A DNA stretch of 64,000 nucleotides, from contig JAJOZX010001865.1 in assembly GCA_023014485.1 (NCBI GenBank), forward strand, positions 361,001 to 425,000, read 5' to 3'. The position numbers and the translations under genes were made by a program. Origin of the DNA: Bathynomus jamesi. Its lineage: Eukaryota > Arthropoda > Malacostraca > Isopoda > Cirolanidae. Positions 1 to 10,116 of the stretch are shown here, one piece after another; positions within the stretch are counted from its first letter, which is position 1; every line of letters starts with the position of its first letter. Under the pieces are notes generated by a model. That model was given only the letters and a program-made list of their open reading frames with translations. It was not told the origin of the DNA and did no database searches.

Positions 1-420
1 TAAGACTACTGCTATAAAAGCCGCAACCACGCTTGGTGTTTATATGCCTTCTGTACATAGCCTGCGAATTGAAAAGTATAAGGTGTGGTCGCATGTCCCG
101 CAACACGGAATACCCGGTCAATATCTATCGTGAAGCTGTCCATGTTGAAGGTTGTACTACTTTGAGAGGCCTGCATTATACCCCCTAAAATATCTCTATA
201 TCAACAGCAGCCAAGCGTCTGTATGGTATTACTACCCAAAAATCATCTACATCCCCGTCATCTGACCAGAACCCAAAGGATAACCTCTTCCTGACTTCAC
301 GACCGTCGCTGTTCTGAAGGGCAAACTCCATAATACGTTCAACTACGCGTCACAGACTGTGTTCAACACCATTGCTATACATGGCTCCGGGGTAAACCCT
401 GACTACGTACCAACTTCTAG
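1..420 (-). pseudogene. Polinton protein of unknown function, C-terminal part, frameshifted
   Basis: Read on the minus strand, roughly 370 down to 190 gives a segment with VERIMEFALQNSDGREVRKR and then SFGFWSDD and VVIPYRRL. A second segment near 170-20, in another frame, contains MDSFTIDIDRVFRV. This looks like the protein that often lies beside polymerase B in Polintons, where a domain ending in a conserved PF/YRRL block is followed by a short segment with a DSFTI-like motif. In-frame stops and at least one frameshift separate the pieces, so it is not functional. The family match is from memory of the pattern and its function is unknown to me. It shares its strand with the disordered reading frame at 421-903 and may be the same gene. 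Confidence 0.4.
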
Positions 421-903
421 TCAGGGCTGGGGTGGGAGTGGCGGTGGCGTGCGCACCAGCTCGAATGTTATACCATCCTCTACAGAATGAGAAGCTGCTG
501 CTGCTGCTGCTGTGGAGGATGCATCCGGAATTGAATAGGAATAAGGGGGCAAATTTTTATTTGAGGAAGGAGCGAGTGTGGTGGGCGTATCGTAAGACGT
601 AGAAGGTTGGGGCTCTCTTACTATGGGTCTAATAACAGGAGCACTCATAGCACGCTTTATACCTGACGTGGAAGGCGAGTCATCGTCATGCCTCCGCTTT
701 GAATTGTCGCGTGGGGGCGCTACAGCTGGCGTTGGTAGGGGTTCCCTGACGGGGGTGGAGCCTGTATCCACAACTACACTCTCATCGGAATCGTCTGTAA
801 TATCGATGATGGGGACATGCTGGCGCAGTACCTTGCCCTCATCAACATTCACGGTTCTGGAAAGAAGAGGAAAAACAAGACTGTAGAATATAAGGAGCAC
901 CAC
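421..903 (-). CDS. Low-complexity, probably disordered reading frame at the Polinton left edge
   Basis: A 160-codon open frame. Residues 1-20 are hydrophobic. The rest is rich in Ser, Pro, Thr, Asp and Ala, with an acidic stretch near residues 33-47 (DITDDSDES), a basic patch KRRHDDD near residue 69 and an alanine run near residue 132. No catalytic domain is recognisable. It precedes, on the same strand, the broken Polinton fragment at 1-420, so it may be the disordered N-terminal part of that protein. It diverges from the ATPase gene at 958, leaving about 55 bp of AT-rich sequence that could hold a bidirectional promoter. It could also be a chance frame, although its length and its position at a conserved divergent junction argue for a real gene remnant. 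Confidence 0.4.
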   Translation of the reverse strand: MVLLIFYSLVFPLLSRTVNVDEGKVLRQHVPIIDITDDSDESVVVDTGSTPVREPLPTPAVAPPRDNSKRRHDDDSPSTSGIKRAMSAPVIRPIVREPQPSTSYDTPTTLAPSSNKNLPPYSYSIPDASSTAAAAAASHSVEDGITFELVRTPPPLPPQP

Positions 904-957
904 TTAAAATTTATTATATTTTGTAAATTTTACACTTAGGAGTGTGACTTGTTAGAG

Positions 958-1584
958 ATGGATTCTGTAGAAAAATTCAGGTTCAAGAGCCCATCCACAT
1001 ATATTATATCTGGCCCTACAGGATGTGGTAAAACTGTGTTTATGCTTAAAACCATTAAAGATAAGGGGGAGATGTTCTCAAAATTTGTGCATAAAGTCAT
1101 ATGGTGCTATTCGACATACCAGTCAGTATTCAACGAGTACCAAGATGATATTTTGTTCCAGAAAAGTGTATATGATGTTAATTCGTTAAAGGGAAATGAA
1201 CATACAGTCATTGTAATTGACGATCTCATGTTAGAAATGGATAAAACGTTTGCCGAGACATTTATAGTGTTCTCCCACCATCTTAACATAAGCGTATTCT
1301 TCATCAACCAGAATCTATTTTTCAAAAATAGATACGTGCACGATGTGTCGTTAAATACACAGTATCTACTCTTATTCGCACAGCATAGAGATGTGTCATA
1401 AATTGGGTATTAGCCAATCAAATGTTTCCGAATCAGCGTAAGGAGTTTTTGGAAGTTTATAAAGAAGCTACAAGTCAACGTTACGGATATTTCCTTTGTG
1501 ACCTTCACCCACGAAACACGTTTAGAGTGCTTCTAAGAACGAATACATTCCCAAACGAGGCTGGAACGGTGTATATTCCAGAAT
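958..1584 (+). pseudogene. A32-like DNA-packaging ATPase of the Polinton, one frameshift
   Basis: FtsK/HerA-type packaging ATPase, which in Polintons and related viruses drives genome packaging into the capsid. Walker A is SGPTGCGKT about 20 residues from the start. Walker B is the hydrophobic run ending VIVIDDLM near residue 90. A sensor-like block FINQNLF follows near residue 120. The first frame stops at 1401. The family's C-terminal part continues in another frame from about 1405 (ANQMFP, then ATSQRYGYFLCDL) to the stop at 1584, so a single frameshift near 1400 splits the gene. I chose ATG 958 because the longer frame from 949 starts at a TTG codon. The next gene starts at 1583, within the stop codon of this one, as expected in a compact element. 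Confidence 0.8.
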
Positions 1585-1906
1585 GACAAAGAAGCTAAAG
1601 AAATACCATGACTTAATAAAAATCTATCATCGACTGTCACGGGCATTGCAGCAGATGTTTGTTAAAAATATTGACTCCGACTTTTTAAATTGCATCTGTG
1701 AAATCTGTCTTAACGTTATAAAATGTAATGTACCAATGAAACCCCCTCAGAAGGCTCGCCTACGCCGTTACAAGAACATAACACGTACACTAGCTCGTAG
1801 AAGTCAAACTGTGAGGAAGAAAAAACGAATTATTGTACAAAGAAGGGGTTCATTCCTCCCCATCTTATTTTCAGTTTTGGGGCCTTTACTGACTAGATTA
1901 ATATAA
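1583..1906 (+). CDS. Small basic Polinton protein with hydrophobic C-terminus
   Basis: An open frame of 107 codons starting at ATG 1583, inside the ATPase stop codon. Residues 60-90 are strongly basic (KARLRRYKN, then RKKKR). The last 20 residues turn hydrophobic (FLPILFSVLGPLL). Small proteins with a basic core ending in a 'VQRGGFLP'-like hydrophobic tail are a regular feature of animal Polintons and recall adenoviral core or membrane-acting peptides. The function is not established and I infer only a DNA- or membrane-associated virion role. It is one of the few uninterrupted frames in this copy. Its stop overlaps the ATG of the next gene at 1906. Confidence 0.6.
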   Translation: MTKKLKKYHDLIKIYHRLSRALQQMFVKNIDSDFLNCICEICLNVIKCNVPMKPPQKARLRRYKNITRTLARRSQTVRKKKRIIVQRRGSFLPILFSVLGPLLTRLI

Positions 1907-2658
1907 TGAGTAGTCGTGATTCCACACGAGGTGTATGCTTCACTACAAAGCTCAAAGAGTCCAGATACGGTTCTAGAACCCCGTAAAAGCAGGCTTAAAA
2001 GAATGGAAAGCGAATTGTTAGACCTATTAAAGAGTGAAAAGTCACCTGATGAGAAAAGAATATACCAAGAAGCTCTGCAGAAATTTCTTCATGAGTACGA
2101 AAATTATAAGAACCCGACAGAGGTTCCCTTGGTTGATAGGCACAGCACAGACGACGCTGAACATGGAGGCATAGGACCTGGGGTCGCAGCTAGAGGCGAC
2201 CAGTCAAAGAATAACGGATCGACCCCACAACATATTGAGCATGTATTAAAAAGTAGTCTCTCACATACATTGAGGAATAAAGGCTTAAGTCTTTATAAGC
2301 TATTGAATGAGATCCCATTATAAAGTGGACTGATACAGGTGAGGTTATTGATGAAGGAACAAAGGTATATGGCTCGAATATCGTCGACATTGTCCATGAC
2401 CTGGTGAGAAAATGGGATAGGCTCTCACCATCAGGATGGAAGCATATTAAAGCAAGACTACAACAAATAAATGTACCCAAAACATTGATAGGAAATCTGA
2501 ACAGATTAAAAGGCTTGGAACAAGCCTTCCATGTGCAACAACTGAGCACGCCATCACCCCCAACAGTAGCATCTCTGAAGAGGAGAAAGAAGAGACCAAA
2601 CAACAACAGTCAACCCTCCCCGCGTGCCTCTAAAATACGCAAATGGCTAACATATTAA
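1906..2658 (+). pseudogene. Conserved Polinton protein of unknown function, frameshifted
   Basis: The likely start is the ATG at 1906, followed almost at once by a frame change into the open frame from about 1916. That frame carries IPHEVYASLQ, then an acidic and basic helical segment with MESELLDLLKSEKSPDEKR near residue 30. It ends at 2323. The continuation in a third frame reaches 2658 and contains a block around LSPSGWKHIKARL and INVPKTLIGN, then a basic tail. The two-part layout (PHEVY start, helical 'D-EK-YxxxLxxYL' region, 'PxGW ... NVPxxLIxN' domain, basic tail) is a recurring Polinton protein found between ATPase and integrase. I do not know its function. At least two frameshifts make it a pseudogene. 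Confidence 0.55.
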
Positions 2659-3652
2659 GAAAACGTTATTATGTCATTTCTAGCCCAACCTCCGACGGCG
2701 GCGTTGATAGACTGTACAGAGGTGTTTATAATGAGACTTCACAAGCCGGTGAGGAAAAGGTTGAAAACAGCCACGACAATAGCGGCGTCGATTGACTCTA
2801 TTTGGCAAGCGTTTTTAACAGACATGCAAAGATACTCATTGTATAATGGTGGCTACCGCTACATCCTATTCATAATAGATGTATTCTCTAGATAGCTGTG
2901 GCTAATTCCCCTGAAAAATAAATCGCCTGAAACAGTCGCTAAAGCCACCAAAACGTTGATGTTGAAAGAAAACAGGATTCCTGTCTATTTTTGTCCGGAT
3001 ATGGTGGAAGAATTTATAGGCCGAGCTTTTCAGAGCATGTTGACAGAGTTTAATATCAGTTACTACACTAGCAATTTATACATAAGGCTCTTTAGCTTAA
3101 AGAGCTCAACGTACCATAAAGGAACGCATGCATCGCTATTTCACACAAAAACACATACAGATATGACAGTCTGGATTCGCTGGCCTCATCCTACAACCGT
3201 TCACACCACCGTGCGAGTGGGACAACACCTAACAAAATTTTAGAAGAGGTACGCACACAGAGCGTGAGGTGAGAAAAGATACTCATAGAGTGCCCCCACA
3301 CTCTGCGCGTTTCAAAATCAGTGATTATATAAGGCTGTTGCGTTCGGGTAATAAATTCGCGAAGGGATTTGAGCAAGGTTGGACAGGTGAGATCTTTAAA
3401 GTTAGTGATATGACACCTAATGACGAGATAATTCTGTATTACTTTGAAGATATGAATTGGGAAGAAATTGCAGAGGGCTTTTACGGCGAGAAGCTGAAGA
3501 AAGTGACATTTAATTTAGGAAAAAATGTGTTTAAAATTGAAAAAATTTTAGGTAGCAAAGGATCAGGAAAGAAAAATGTACCTGGTGAAATGGGTAGGGT
3601 AACCAGAAAGCTTCAACACCTGTATAAAAGCCGATGCAATAATGAAGCTTAA
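2643..3652 (+). pseudogene. Retroviral-type (rve) integrase of the Polinton, broken, first catalytic Asp lost
   Basis: Integrase that would insert the element's DNA ends into the host. The N-terminal segment starts at ATG 2643 (RKRYYVISSP, GGVDRLYR). The core lies in the frame from 2671 with LHKPVRKRL, then SIDSIWQAFLTDMQ and YRYILFIIDVFSR. In this family the first catalytic Asp sits in a WQADL block; here that position reads WQAFL, so the residue is missing. A TAG follows IDVFSR at 2893, and reading resumes with LWLIPLKNKSPE. The C-terminal SH3/chromo-like end (GFEQGWTGEIFKV, then EEIAEGFYGEKLKKV) lies in another frame, 3269-3652. Several frameshifts and stops make it dead. It overlaps the tail of the preceding gene. 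Confidence 0.8.
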
Positions 3653-4447
3653 ATAGTACGCAACATGGTACCTAACCACTTTTACGTCACACTCCCGTCC
3701 TCTTCTTCTCTCTCTGTACATCCTCGCAACACTCTGGCCAACTTTGTAACAGAACTCCACGGCCCCATCGAATTGGGTCGTGATTCGTATGAGGTTGGAA
3801 TATGCGAGATTCGAATGGCTACCAAGTTTTTAAGTATTGACACTAAAGAATCCGTTTTTACGGTTCTTTGAAATCGTGATGAGTGTGAAAAGGTAGGTGT
3901 AACTCGGGACGAGACGATGCGTGCCGCCCGGTGTGGGAAAGCACAGTATTACACTACAGTAGTAACATTAGGCCCAGGTCATTATGGTGCGGCCGAGGAT
4001 GTTGCGCGAGACTTAAACGGTAGTTTGGAAAGCTCAAATCTTACGGCTGATTTAGTATACGAAATCTTGAACAAAGTTACCCCTGCACATACTCTGACCC
4101 TAAAATCACAGGCTAACAGAAATATTAAATACAAAGGACTGTTCAAAATTATAACCGAGGGTCGAATGGAGCAGTCCTCCAAAGAGATACTTTCACGAAA
4201 TACAACATGACTTGTCCAGTCTAATGTATCAGCTGAAATTGGAGAAATTGAACGATAGCTATCCTTCCCCAGAAATGTGCTATATTTACAAATATCGTGG
4301 AGCATCAGTTTGTCGGGGATATCCAGGCGCGTCTGCTGCGCACCGCTCACATCCTCAATCATAGAGGAAGGAGCCTGAGCATTACATATGAAAAGCCCCA
4401 TTATGTCAACGTCACAACTAATCTATTAACCAATATCTCAATATATA

Positions 4448-6077
4448 CAGGGTGTTCATAACATGTGGGACGCACTTTCAGGATGGATTCAGTACCCGAA
4501 AACAATGAAAAAAGTCTATATAAACACATGCCTGAAATCGCTTTGTTTCCGAGTTACAGCCCGTTTTGTGTTCCCGCAATTCTTTCCACACTGTTTACAA
4601 ACACTGCTTGCCGACAATGTTTGTGAGTGTGTACGAGACTTATTTCATGTATAGCCTTGTCAATTGTAATGTTTCGTACACTCTATTACATGTTTCAATA
4701 TCGTTGAGTGTAGAGCCATCAGTCAGTCAGAGGTGCATCGCGGTGTTTCACTGTTCGTATTCGTAACTTCTTACCGTGAATAAGTGCAGTCCAGTGAAAA
4801 AAAAAAAAAAACGTTTTTGTGCTATTCAGTGATAGTGTGCATTTGAGGTGAGAATGGAGGCTTATTCAAACAGAGAAATGGCAGACATGCATCTCATGTA
4901 TGGACTTGCCGAGTGTAATGCGGCCGCAGCAAGACGTCTGTATGTGGAAAGGTTTCCGAATCGCCGTCTGCCAGATAAGAACACCCTTCAGAGAATAGAC
5001 GAGCGTCTTGGTAATACAGGATTATTCAACAAGCGAGTTTCAGATGGTCGTAGACCAATCAGCGCCAGAACTGTTGAGTTGGAGCAGCGGGTCTTGAATC
5101 GCGTGGAGGAACATCCTGGTGTCAGCACCCGAAGAATAGCAGCAGCAGAGAGTGTAAGATACACAACTGTGTGGAGAATTTTACGGGAACAACAGGTTTA
5201 CCCATATCACATTCAGAGAGTACAAGGCCTTACTGAACCTGATTTCCCACCACGAGAGGCTTTTTGTACTTGGTTCCTTCAACAGTGTGCTGGCGATCCT
5301 CTTTTTCTATCCTCCGTGTTTTTTTCTGATGAGGCTGCCTTCACAAGAAATGGCGTGATCAATTTTCACAACACTCATCACTGGACCGAAGAGAATCTGC
5401 ATGCCATCATCCAGTCAAGGCACCAACAACAGTTTAGTATCAATGTATGAGCAGGACTTATTGCCGACAACTTAATCGGTCCTTTTGTTTTGCCTGGAAG
5501 ATTATCAAGACAATCCTATTCCAATTTTTTAAGGAATGATTTAAGCGATTTACTAGATGAAGTTCCTCTTGGTGTCCGACGTCGTATGTGGTTTATGAAC
5601 GACGGCGCTCCGCCTCATTTTAGCCGAGTAGCCAGAGACTATTTGGATGACCATTTCCCTGATAAATGGATAGGCCGTGGAGGACCCACTGCATGGCCTG
5701 CTCGCTCCCCGGACCTGAATCCACTCGATTTTTACCTGTGGGGTCATCTGAAATCCATCGTTTACGTGACACCCATTGACAACGTTGAAATGCTTCGCCA
5801 ACGTGTAGAACAAGGATGCCAAAAAATCCGAGCAATACCTGAAATGTTTGAACGCGTCAGGCAGTCTATGACAAGGCGTGTTCAGGCGTGTATTCAAGCG
5901 CAAGGCGCTCATTTTGAACACTTCCTTTAAAGGTAAGGCGGATATTTACTGGAACACAAAATGGGCTGTAACTCAGAAACAAAGCGATTTCGGGCATATG
6001 TTTATATAGGTTTTTAAATTGTTTTCGGGTCCTGAATCTATCCTGAAAGTGCGTCCCACATGTTATGAAACACCCTG
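4448..6077 (+). mobile_element. DD41D mariner-type transposon inserted in the Polinton
   Basis: About 1,630 bp, with terminal inverted repeats of at least 110 bp starting CAGGGTGTTCATAACATG on the left and the matching complement on the right. TA target duplications lie at 4446-4447 and 6078-6079. It encodes one transposase on the plus strand with a single premature stop. It sits inside the penton-like gene of the Polinton, so it is younger than the Polinton. TIR identity looks high by eye, suggesting fairly recent insertion. Confidence 0.92.
4854..5930 (+). pseudogene. DD41D mariner transposase, single in-frame stop
   Basis: Cut-and-paste transposase of the IS630-Tc1-mariner group. The N-terminal helix-turn-helix region (MADMHLMYGLAECN, then RLPDKNTLQRI) matches the DUF4817-type DNA-binding domain usual in this branch. 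The catalytic triad is visible: first Asp in FFSDEAAF (near residue 162), second in FMNDGAPPHF, third in SPDLNPLDFYLWG, with 41 residues between second and third. The ATG at 4854 is preferred over the GTG two codons upstream. One TGA at 5447-5449 interrupts the frame where the family normally has Trp (reads NV-stop-AGLIAD), a single-base change from TGG. Reading resumes in the same frame to the stop at 5930. Otherwise full length, about 358 codons. Confidence 0.9.
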
Positions 6078-6170
6078 TATAAGAACGATTGATGGGAAAA
6101 GTTTTTCATTCTTTGACGGGAGCTTAACAGCGAAGCTCCACTTTCGTCACACTGTGCTATAATGACCTGA

Positions 6171-6505
6171 ATGCCTTTCACACTCTATCGAAGGGTGAGA
6201 TACCAGCGCGGGAGTAGGATTGGATCCATTTTTTCATCCATACTGCGTACGGCTGTCCCCTTGCTGAAGAGCGGTGCCAGATATCTCGGAAAGAAAGCGT
6301 TACAATCAGGTCTTAATATGGTAGAAGACATAATGGCGGGGACTAAGCCTAAAGAAGCTCTAAAAAGCACTGAAAGCACACACTGGACGAAATCATCAAA
6401 GATGCAAAGAGAAAAATACGTGGTGGTGGGAAGAAGAAGATGAGGCCTGTCCAGAAGAAGAAGAAGGGATTACCAGCACGTGGTGTTAAACGTAAAAGGA
6501 CATAA
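6171..6505 (+). pseudogene. pVI/pX-like minor virion protein of the Polinton, frameshifted tail
   Basis: A small virion protein resembling the adenoviral pVI/pX-like proteins of Polintons. From ATG 6171: a basic N-terminus (YRRVRYQRGSRIG), an amphipathic segment SIFSSILRTAVPLLKSGARY, then GKKALQSGLNMVEDIMAG, the family's glycine-rich amphipathic pattern. In the first frame the protein ends at 6443. A one-base shift near 6370-6385 restores the expected basic tail (DEIIKDAKRKIRGGGKKK and on to KRKRT), ending at the TAA at 6503-6505. Membrane-disrupting or DNA-condensing roles are known for the adenoviral relatives; a similar role here is inferred. It lies between the penton-like gene and the capsid gene. 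Confidence 0.65.
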
Positions 6506-6639
6506 AAAACGAAGTGTTCTTAGCGATTGAAACCTATGGTTGACCATTTTTTTAACTGATATAAGTTAAGGACATTGCCCTCATGAATCATAGGCTGTTT
6601 ACTACTTGCCGAGAGAGGTGCCACTATTCCTGACTTGTC

Positions 6640-7940
6640 ATGGCTCGTTTCATCGACCCGCTTAGTTCAAAATGCTGTAAATAGGAGCTATCCCTCATTG
6701 ACATCCCCCCCCCCAACTGAAGTTTCTATTGAGCACAGTGACTTTATTACAATTAATCCGTTAAACACCATTAACTCCTCGAGTGCCCCTGTAGAATTCG
6801 TGATCACCAGCTCAGGTTCTTACTTTTTGTTCCAAGCTGCGTGCACATGTACCCTAAACTACATATAGCACATTCAGATGGAACGGATTGCGAAGACAAA
6901 TACGTTGTATTTCCAGAAACAAACTTTCTACACTCCATATTCAGCCATTGTGATGTGTATTTAAACCAGATCAACATCTCGGCAGGAACGGGCTACTATC
7001 ACCTAAGAGCCTACCTGGAAAATGACCTCAACTTTTCAAAAGAAGCGAAGGACACCTTTTTAACTGCCGAGGGCTATTGTCAAGCTAAAGACGAAAGCAG
7101 TATAAAGGACAAATTTACAAATTCTAAAAAGATATATGAATGCTTCGGACGCCTGCATACAGACTCCACACTCCAAGAGAAGCTGCTTGTGAATGGGGTC
7201 GATATGAAAATAAAGCTCACTCGTACGAATCCTGAAATTTGTTTAAATCTGGGGGCTGACCAAGAAGAGAGTGCAAAGCCCTTGGTGATTCATGTTATGG
7301 AAACATATCTTCGCGTGCGCCGAGTGAAATTAAGCACGGCTAAACAACTCGAAATTGAAAAAAATTTACTACACGCCACAGTAAAATACCCAATCAACAG
7401 AGTACAGATCAAACTATACACGGTGCCAGCAGGCTGGCATCGAAGCAGATAGAAAACGTCGCCCTGGGAGCTCTACCTGAAAGGTTATTAATTGGAATGA
7501 AGGAACACGTTTCTGTGAATGGAAAATATAAAAAAAACGCCTTTAATTTTGAAAATTTCGGTCTTAAAAATATAACCCTATACGTCAATGGAGTCGACTT
7601 AGGGGGAACATTAGGAACGAATTATTCAACAGAAGCCGTGTTCACGCTTTGCTCGAGAGCTTATAGTAATCTTGCACATATTGCTGGTACTTCCAATTAG
7701 CTAGGAATTGGCGTAACACAGAAGGAATTCATCGAGCAAGTTAATCTTTACCAGTTTGACATCACCCCAGACTTATCTGCTAGTGTAAACGCGCACTTAA
7801 GTCCACAACAGAGTGGAAACATCTCAGTCAGATTGGAATTCGCCAAGCCGCTAGACGCGCCTATTAGTGTAGTAGTATACCTCGAATCACAAGCCATAAT
7901 AGAGATCGATAGGTTTAGAGGTATAGTCACAGACTTTTAA
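6640..7940 (+). pseudogene. Polinton major capsid protein (hexon-like, F54H12.2 family), broken
   Basis: Likely double-jelly-roll major capsid protein. The N-terminal part runs in the frame covering 6635-6868 (PPPTEVSIEHSDFI, APVEFVITSSGSYF). The main part lies at 6841-7452 with AHSDGTDCEDKYVVFP, NFLHSIFSHCDVYLNQI, YYHLRAYLENDL and LLVNGVDMKIKL. The C-terminal jelly-roll continues near 7480-7940 (YQFDITPDLS, GNISVRLEFAKP, IEIDRFRGIV). The family is widely annotated as 'F54H12.2-like'. The C-terminal pattern resembles the end of NCLDV and Polinton capsid proteins. Damage: early frame change near 6860, stop and frameshift near 7450, TAG at 7698-7700. Full length would be about 430 residues, so nothing large is missing. 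Confidence 0.75.
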
Positions 7941-7941
7941 A

Positions 7942-8336
7942 ATGGATGCGAATACACTCCAGAGAGTAATGAATAGTGACCGAATCACACGCTCCAAATT
8001 TATCGGTGTGTTTGCAAAAAATGAAACGTTGAAGATTCCAGCTACGAGACACTACGGCGCACTTACAGTATTCTAAATATGGATGTTAGCGGTGGTGAAG
8101 GGATTCATTGGATCGCCGTCTATTTTAAAAATAGGGACCGAATGTACCATTTTAACTCACTGGGGCTTCAACCTTGGAATTACGCTATTATTGTAAAATT
8201 TCTCGAGCAGTTGCATATTCCCGAAATTGTCTGGAGTCCTTACCGATTACAGGGGTATTATAGCATTACGTGCGGGATGTACTGCCTTTCATTTCTCTTG
8301 CATATGGCACGTGGAAACGAATTTACAAATTTTTAA
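7942..8336 (+). pseudogene. Adenain-like cysteine protease of the Polinton, one frameshift
   Basis: Capsid-maturation protease. The start ATG 7942 gives MDANTLQRVMN and SKFIGVFAKN, the usual N-terminus. A stop near 8075 and a frame change lead into 8079-8336, which holds the catalytic core: His in GIHWIAVYF, Gln in LQGYYSI, Cys in ITCGMYCLSFL. The acidic member of the triad, normally Asp or Glu in a 'YFDSxG' block, reads YHFNSLGL here, so Asn replaces it. This suggests loss of activity, or relaxed selection after the frameshift. It starts one base after the capsid gene's stop and is the last gene of the element. Confidence 0.8.
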
Positions 8337-8340
8337 AAAT

Positions 8341-8445
8341 TATTCGATTAGTGTGACGCAGCACAAAATGATGTTCTGGTATGTAGCCAGATAAAATATC
8401 GGTTCCCGTTTGTACGCACTCGGTGTATTGTGTGATGTTTTACGC

Positions 8446-8493
<48 letters not shown>

Positions 8494-9240
8494 AATGTAA
8501 CTTGAGTAATTGCTTCAAAATTGTGTAAAATATAAAATGTCTCCAATAATGTTAGTTTGTGTAGCGTTTAAGGACGAGTCTTATGCTCTGTAGCTTATTT
8601 AAAGTGTAATGGATGCTAATTTTGTAACTAATTTAAGTTGGATATAAATATATAATGAATAAAAAATTTGATGCCAATGTCACTTCTCTATGTGTGAGAA
8701 AAATTCATAGACATATTACGTAAAATTGTGTTGTAAACAGTAAGCGCTATTATGTGCTATTTTATAAAACATTCCTCTTGGTTCTATCATTTAATAAATT
8801 GTTGGAGATACATGGCTTGTTCTTCCCCGACACACACACACACACACTCAACAAACACACACACACAATACACATCACTTCGTCAATGAGTCGAAATCGT
8901 TGGGCTGAGTGTGCAGTAAAACTTGTACATCCGTCCCCAAATTCTCGTCCATGATTTAAGTTTCTTCAAAACTATCACGAAAAGTTTCTATAACACGATC
9001 GAGTTCCGCGTCGGTCCTTTAAGGAAAAAAGGCTACGGTTGTAGACATAAATTTAAAAATTATTTTTGACTTATTCAGACATTTTTCTGAAGAAATTCTG
9101 CAGGCCTATGGATTATGATATAATTAATACGTACAAGTAGAAATTTTAATCTTCTTTAAGAGAAAATGCCGAATAATTTTTAAATGAGACATTGCGGAGC
9201 AGTTAATCTAAACACACTTGACAATTACTTTAATTTACAG
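8341..9240. other. AT-rich sequence without genes
   Basis: Holds an (AT)n array at about 8448-8490 and a (CA)n block at 8830-8870. I see no gene and no clear Polinton terminal repeat. The short open frames are microsatellite translations. Confidence 0.6.
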
Positions 9241-9244
9241 AGTC

Positions 9245-9345
9245 GGAAGAACTTTTATCCTAGCTGGACACACTACGCATCGTCTGCCATCACCGGGTCT
9301 CGAACCCAGACCGTTGGAATTCCCTCCCTTTAAAGTTTGCAGAAT
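9245..9345 (-). repeat. tRNA-derived SINE fragment
   Basis: On the minus strand a good pol III B-box, GGTTCGAGACC, is followed by CCCGGTGATGGC. The same CCCGGTGA-GGC sequence follows the B-box of the SINE at 12232. The A-box half is not recognisable. Confidence 0.5.
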
Positions 9346-9468
9346 TCATTCTTGGTACGAGTCAAAATATGGGTAAATTATGGATTTTTCTAAAAATAAT
9401 TAACACTTGCAAAGGATTCTTGATTAATATAATGTAGGACCGTATTAATCATTGAGCTGAATTACACA

Positions 9469-9515
<47 letters not shown>

Positions 9516-9811
9516 GAGAACGGCATTCAGATTAAATCACATTTCACAAATTAGTTTTCAGATTATTATGTAATTATTAATTATTTGTACTCATATTTCA
9601 CTTGTGGTTCCTTCAGCTGGATCATTCTGTTCGACGTTACAAATATCTGCAATGGCCTCTGCTGAAAGTAGTTCGTGCCGATCGGCTGCTGCGAAGATCA
9701 GCCTAGTGGCTTCAGCCCTGAAGGAACGCAGGATAAAATCACTCTTTCGTATATGTGTGTATATATATATATATATATCGGCTATTGATTGATGGCGTGG
9801 AAAACGCAGTT
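9346..9811. other. AT-rich sequence with unrecognised open frame
   Basis: Holds (AT)n at about 9471-9513. A minus-strand frame at 9591-9760 has ordinary amino-acid composition (SFRAEATRLIFAAADRHELL), which hints at an old coding remnant, but I do not recognise the family. Confidence 0.4.
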
Positions 9812-9857
9812 TAATAATAAACAGGAACACCAGAGAAAAAATAAACATCCTTCAAGG

Positions 9858-9909
9858 TTTAATAGTACCAACGTTTCTGAATGCACTAATTCCATCTTCA
9901 GGGCTAAAA
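9858..9909 (-). ncRNA. Hammerhead ribozyme motif of a PLE
   Basis: The minus strand shows CTGAAGA, a 17-nt imperfect stem II hairpin (TGGAAT...ATTCA), GAAA, then CGTT. The A-CG-T stem III is self-complementary and only 2 bp beyond the A-U pair. Flanks GGT and GCC can form stem I. This minimal architecture with palindromic stem III is what is known for PLE hammerheads, thought to cleave as dimers. Confidence 0.6.
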
Positions 9910-10116
9910 CAATAAAATGCCAAATCACATACAAAATACAAATTGCTTAATAACAATTTAAAATAAACTTAAAAAATTATAAAAAAGTAGCTAAGAAAAT
10001 GTAAAACATTAAAATTAAAAGGTAAATAAATGTGAAGTTAAAAAGTTACAATTATAAAAAGTAGCTGGGAAAAATATAAAAGCATCAAAACTGAAACGTA
10101 AATAAAAAAAAATAAA

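Larger units (their letters stand above)
3665..6162 (+). pseudogene. Penton/minor-capsid-like Polinton protein, split by a mariner insertion
   Basis: The first part (from ATG 3665) carries FYVTLPSSSSLS, HPRNTLANF and DSYEVGICEI, a pattern seen in the conserved Polinton protein that I believe to be the minor capsid or penton protein. Further pieces lie at 3917-4210 (TLGPGHYGAAEDV) and 4390-4446 (YEKPHYVNV). The final C-terminal block, ending in a LHFRHTVL motif, resumes at 6080 and stops at 6162. Between them, 4448-6077 is a DD41D mariner flanked by TA. Removing the mariner and one TA keeps the frame across the insertion point. Other stops and frameshifts (near 3869, 4208 and 4250-4380) are independent damage. 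The penton role is inferred. Confidence 0.65.
1..8340. mobile_element. Decayed Polinton/Maverick (adintovirus-like) element, left end outside window
   Basis: Self-synthesizing DNA transposon related to adintoviruses. Gene order on the plus strand is packaging ATPase, small basic protein, an unnamed Polinton protein, integrase, penton-like protein, pVI/pX-like protein, major capsid protein and cysteine protease. Two minus-strand fragments lie at the left edge. This set is diagnostic of Polintons. The protein-primed DNA polymerase B is not seen and probably lies further left. Most genes carry frameshifts or stops, so the copy is a relic. I could not find terminal inverted repeats; the right boundary is set just after the protease stop and is approximate. 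Confidence 0.85.
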
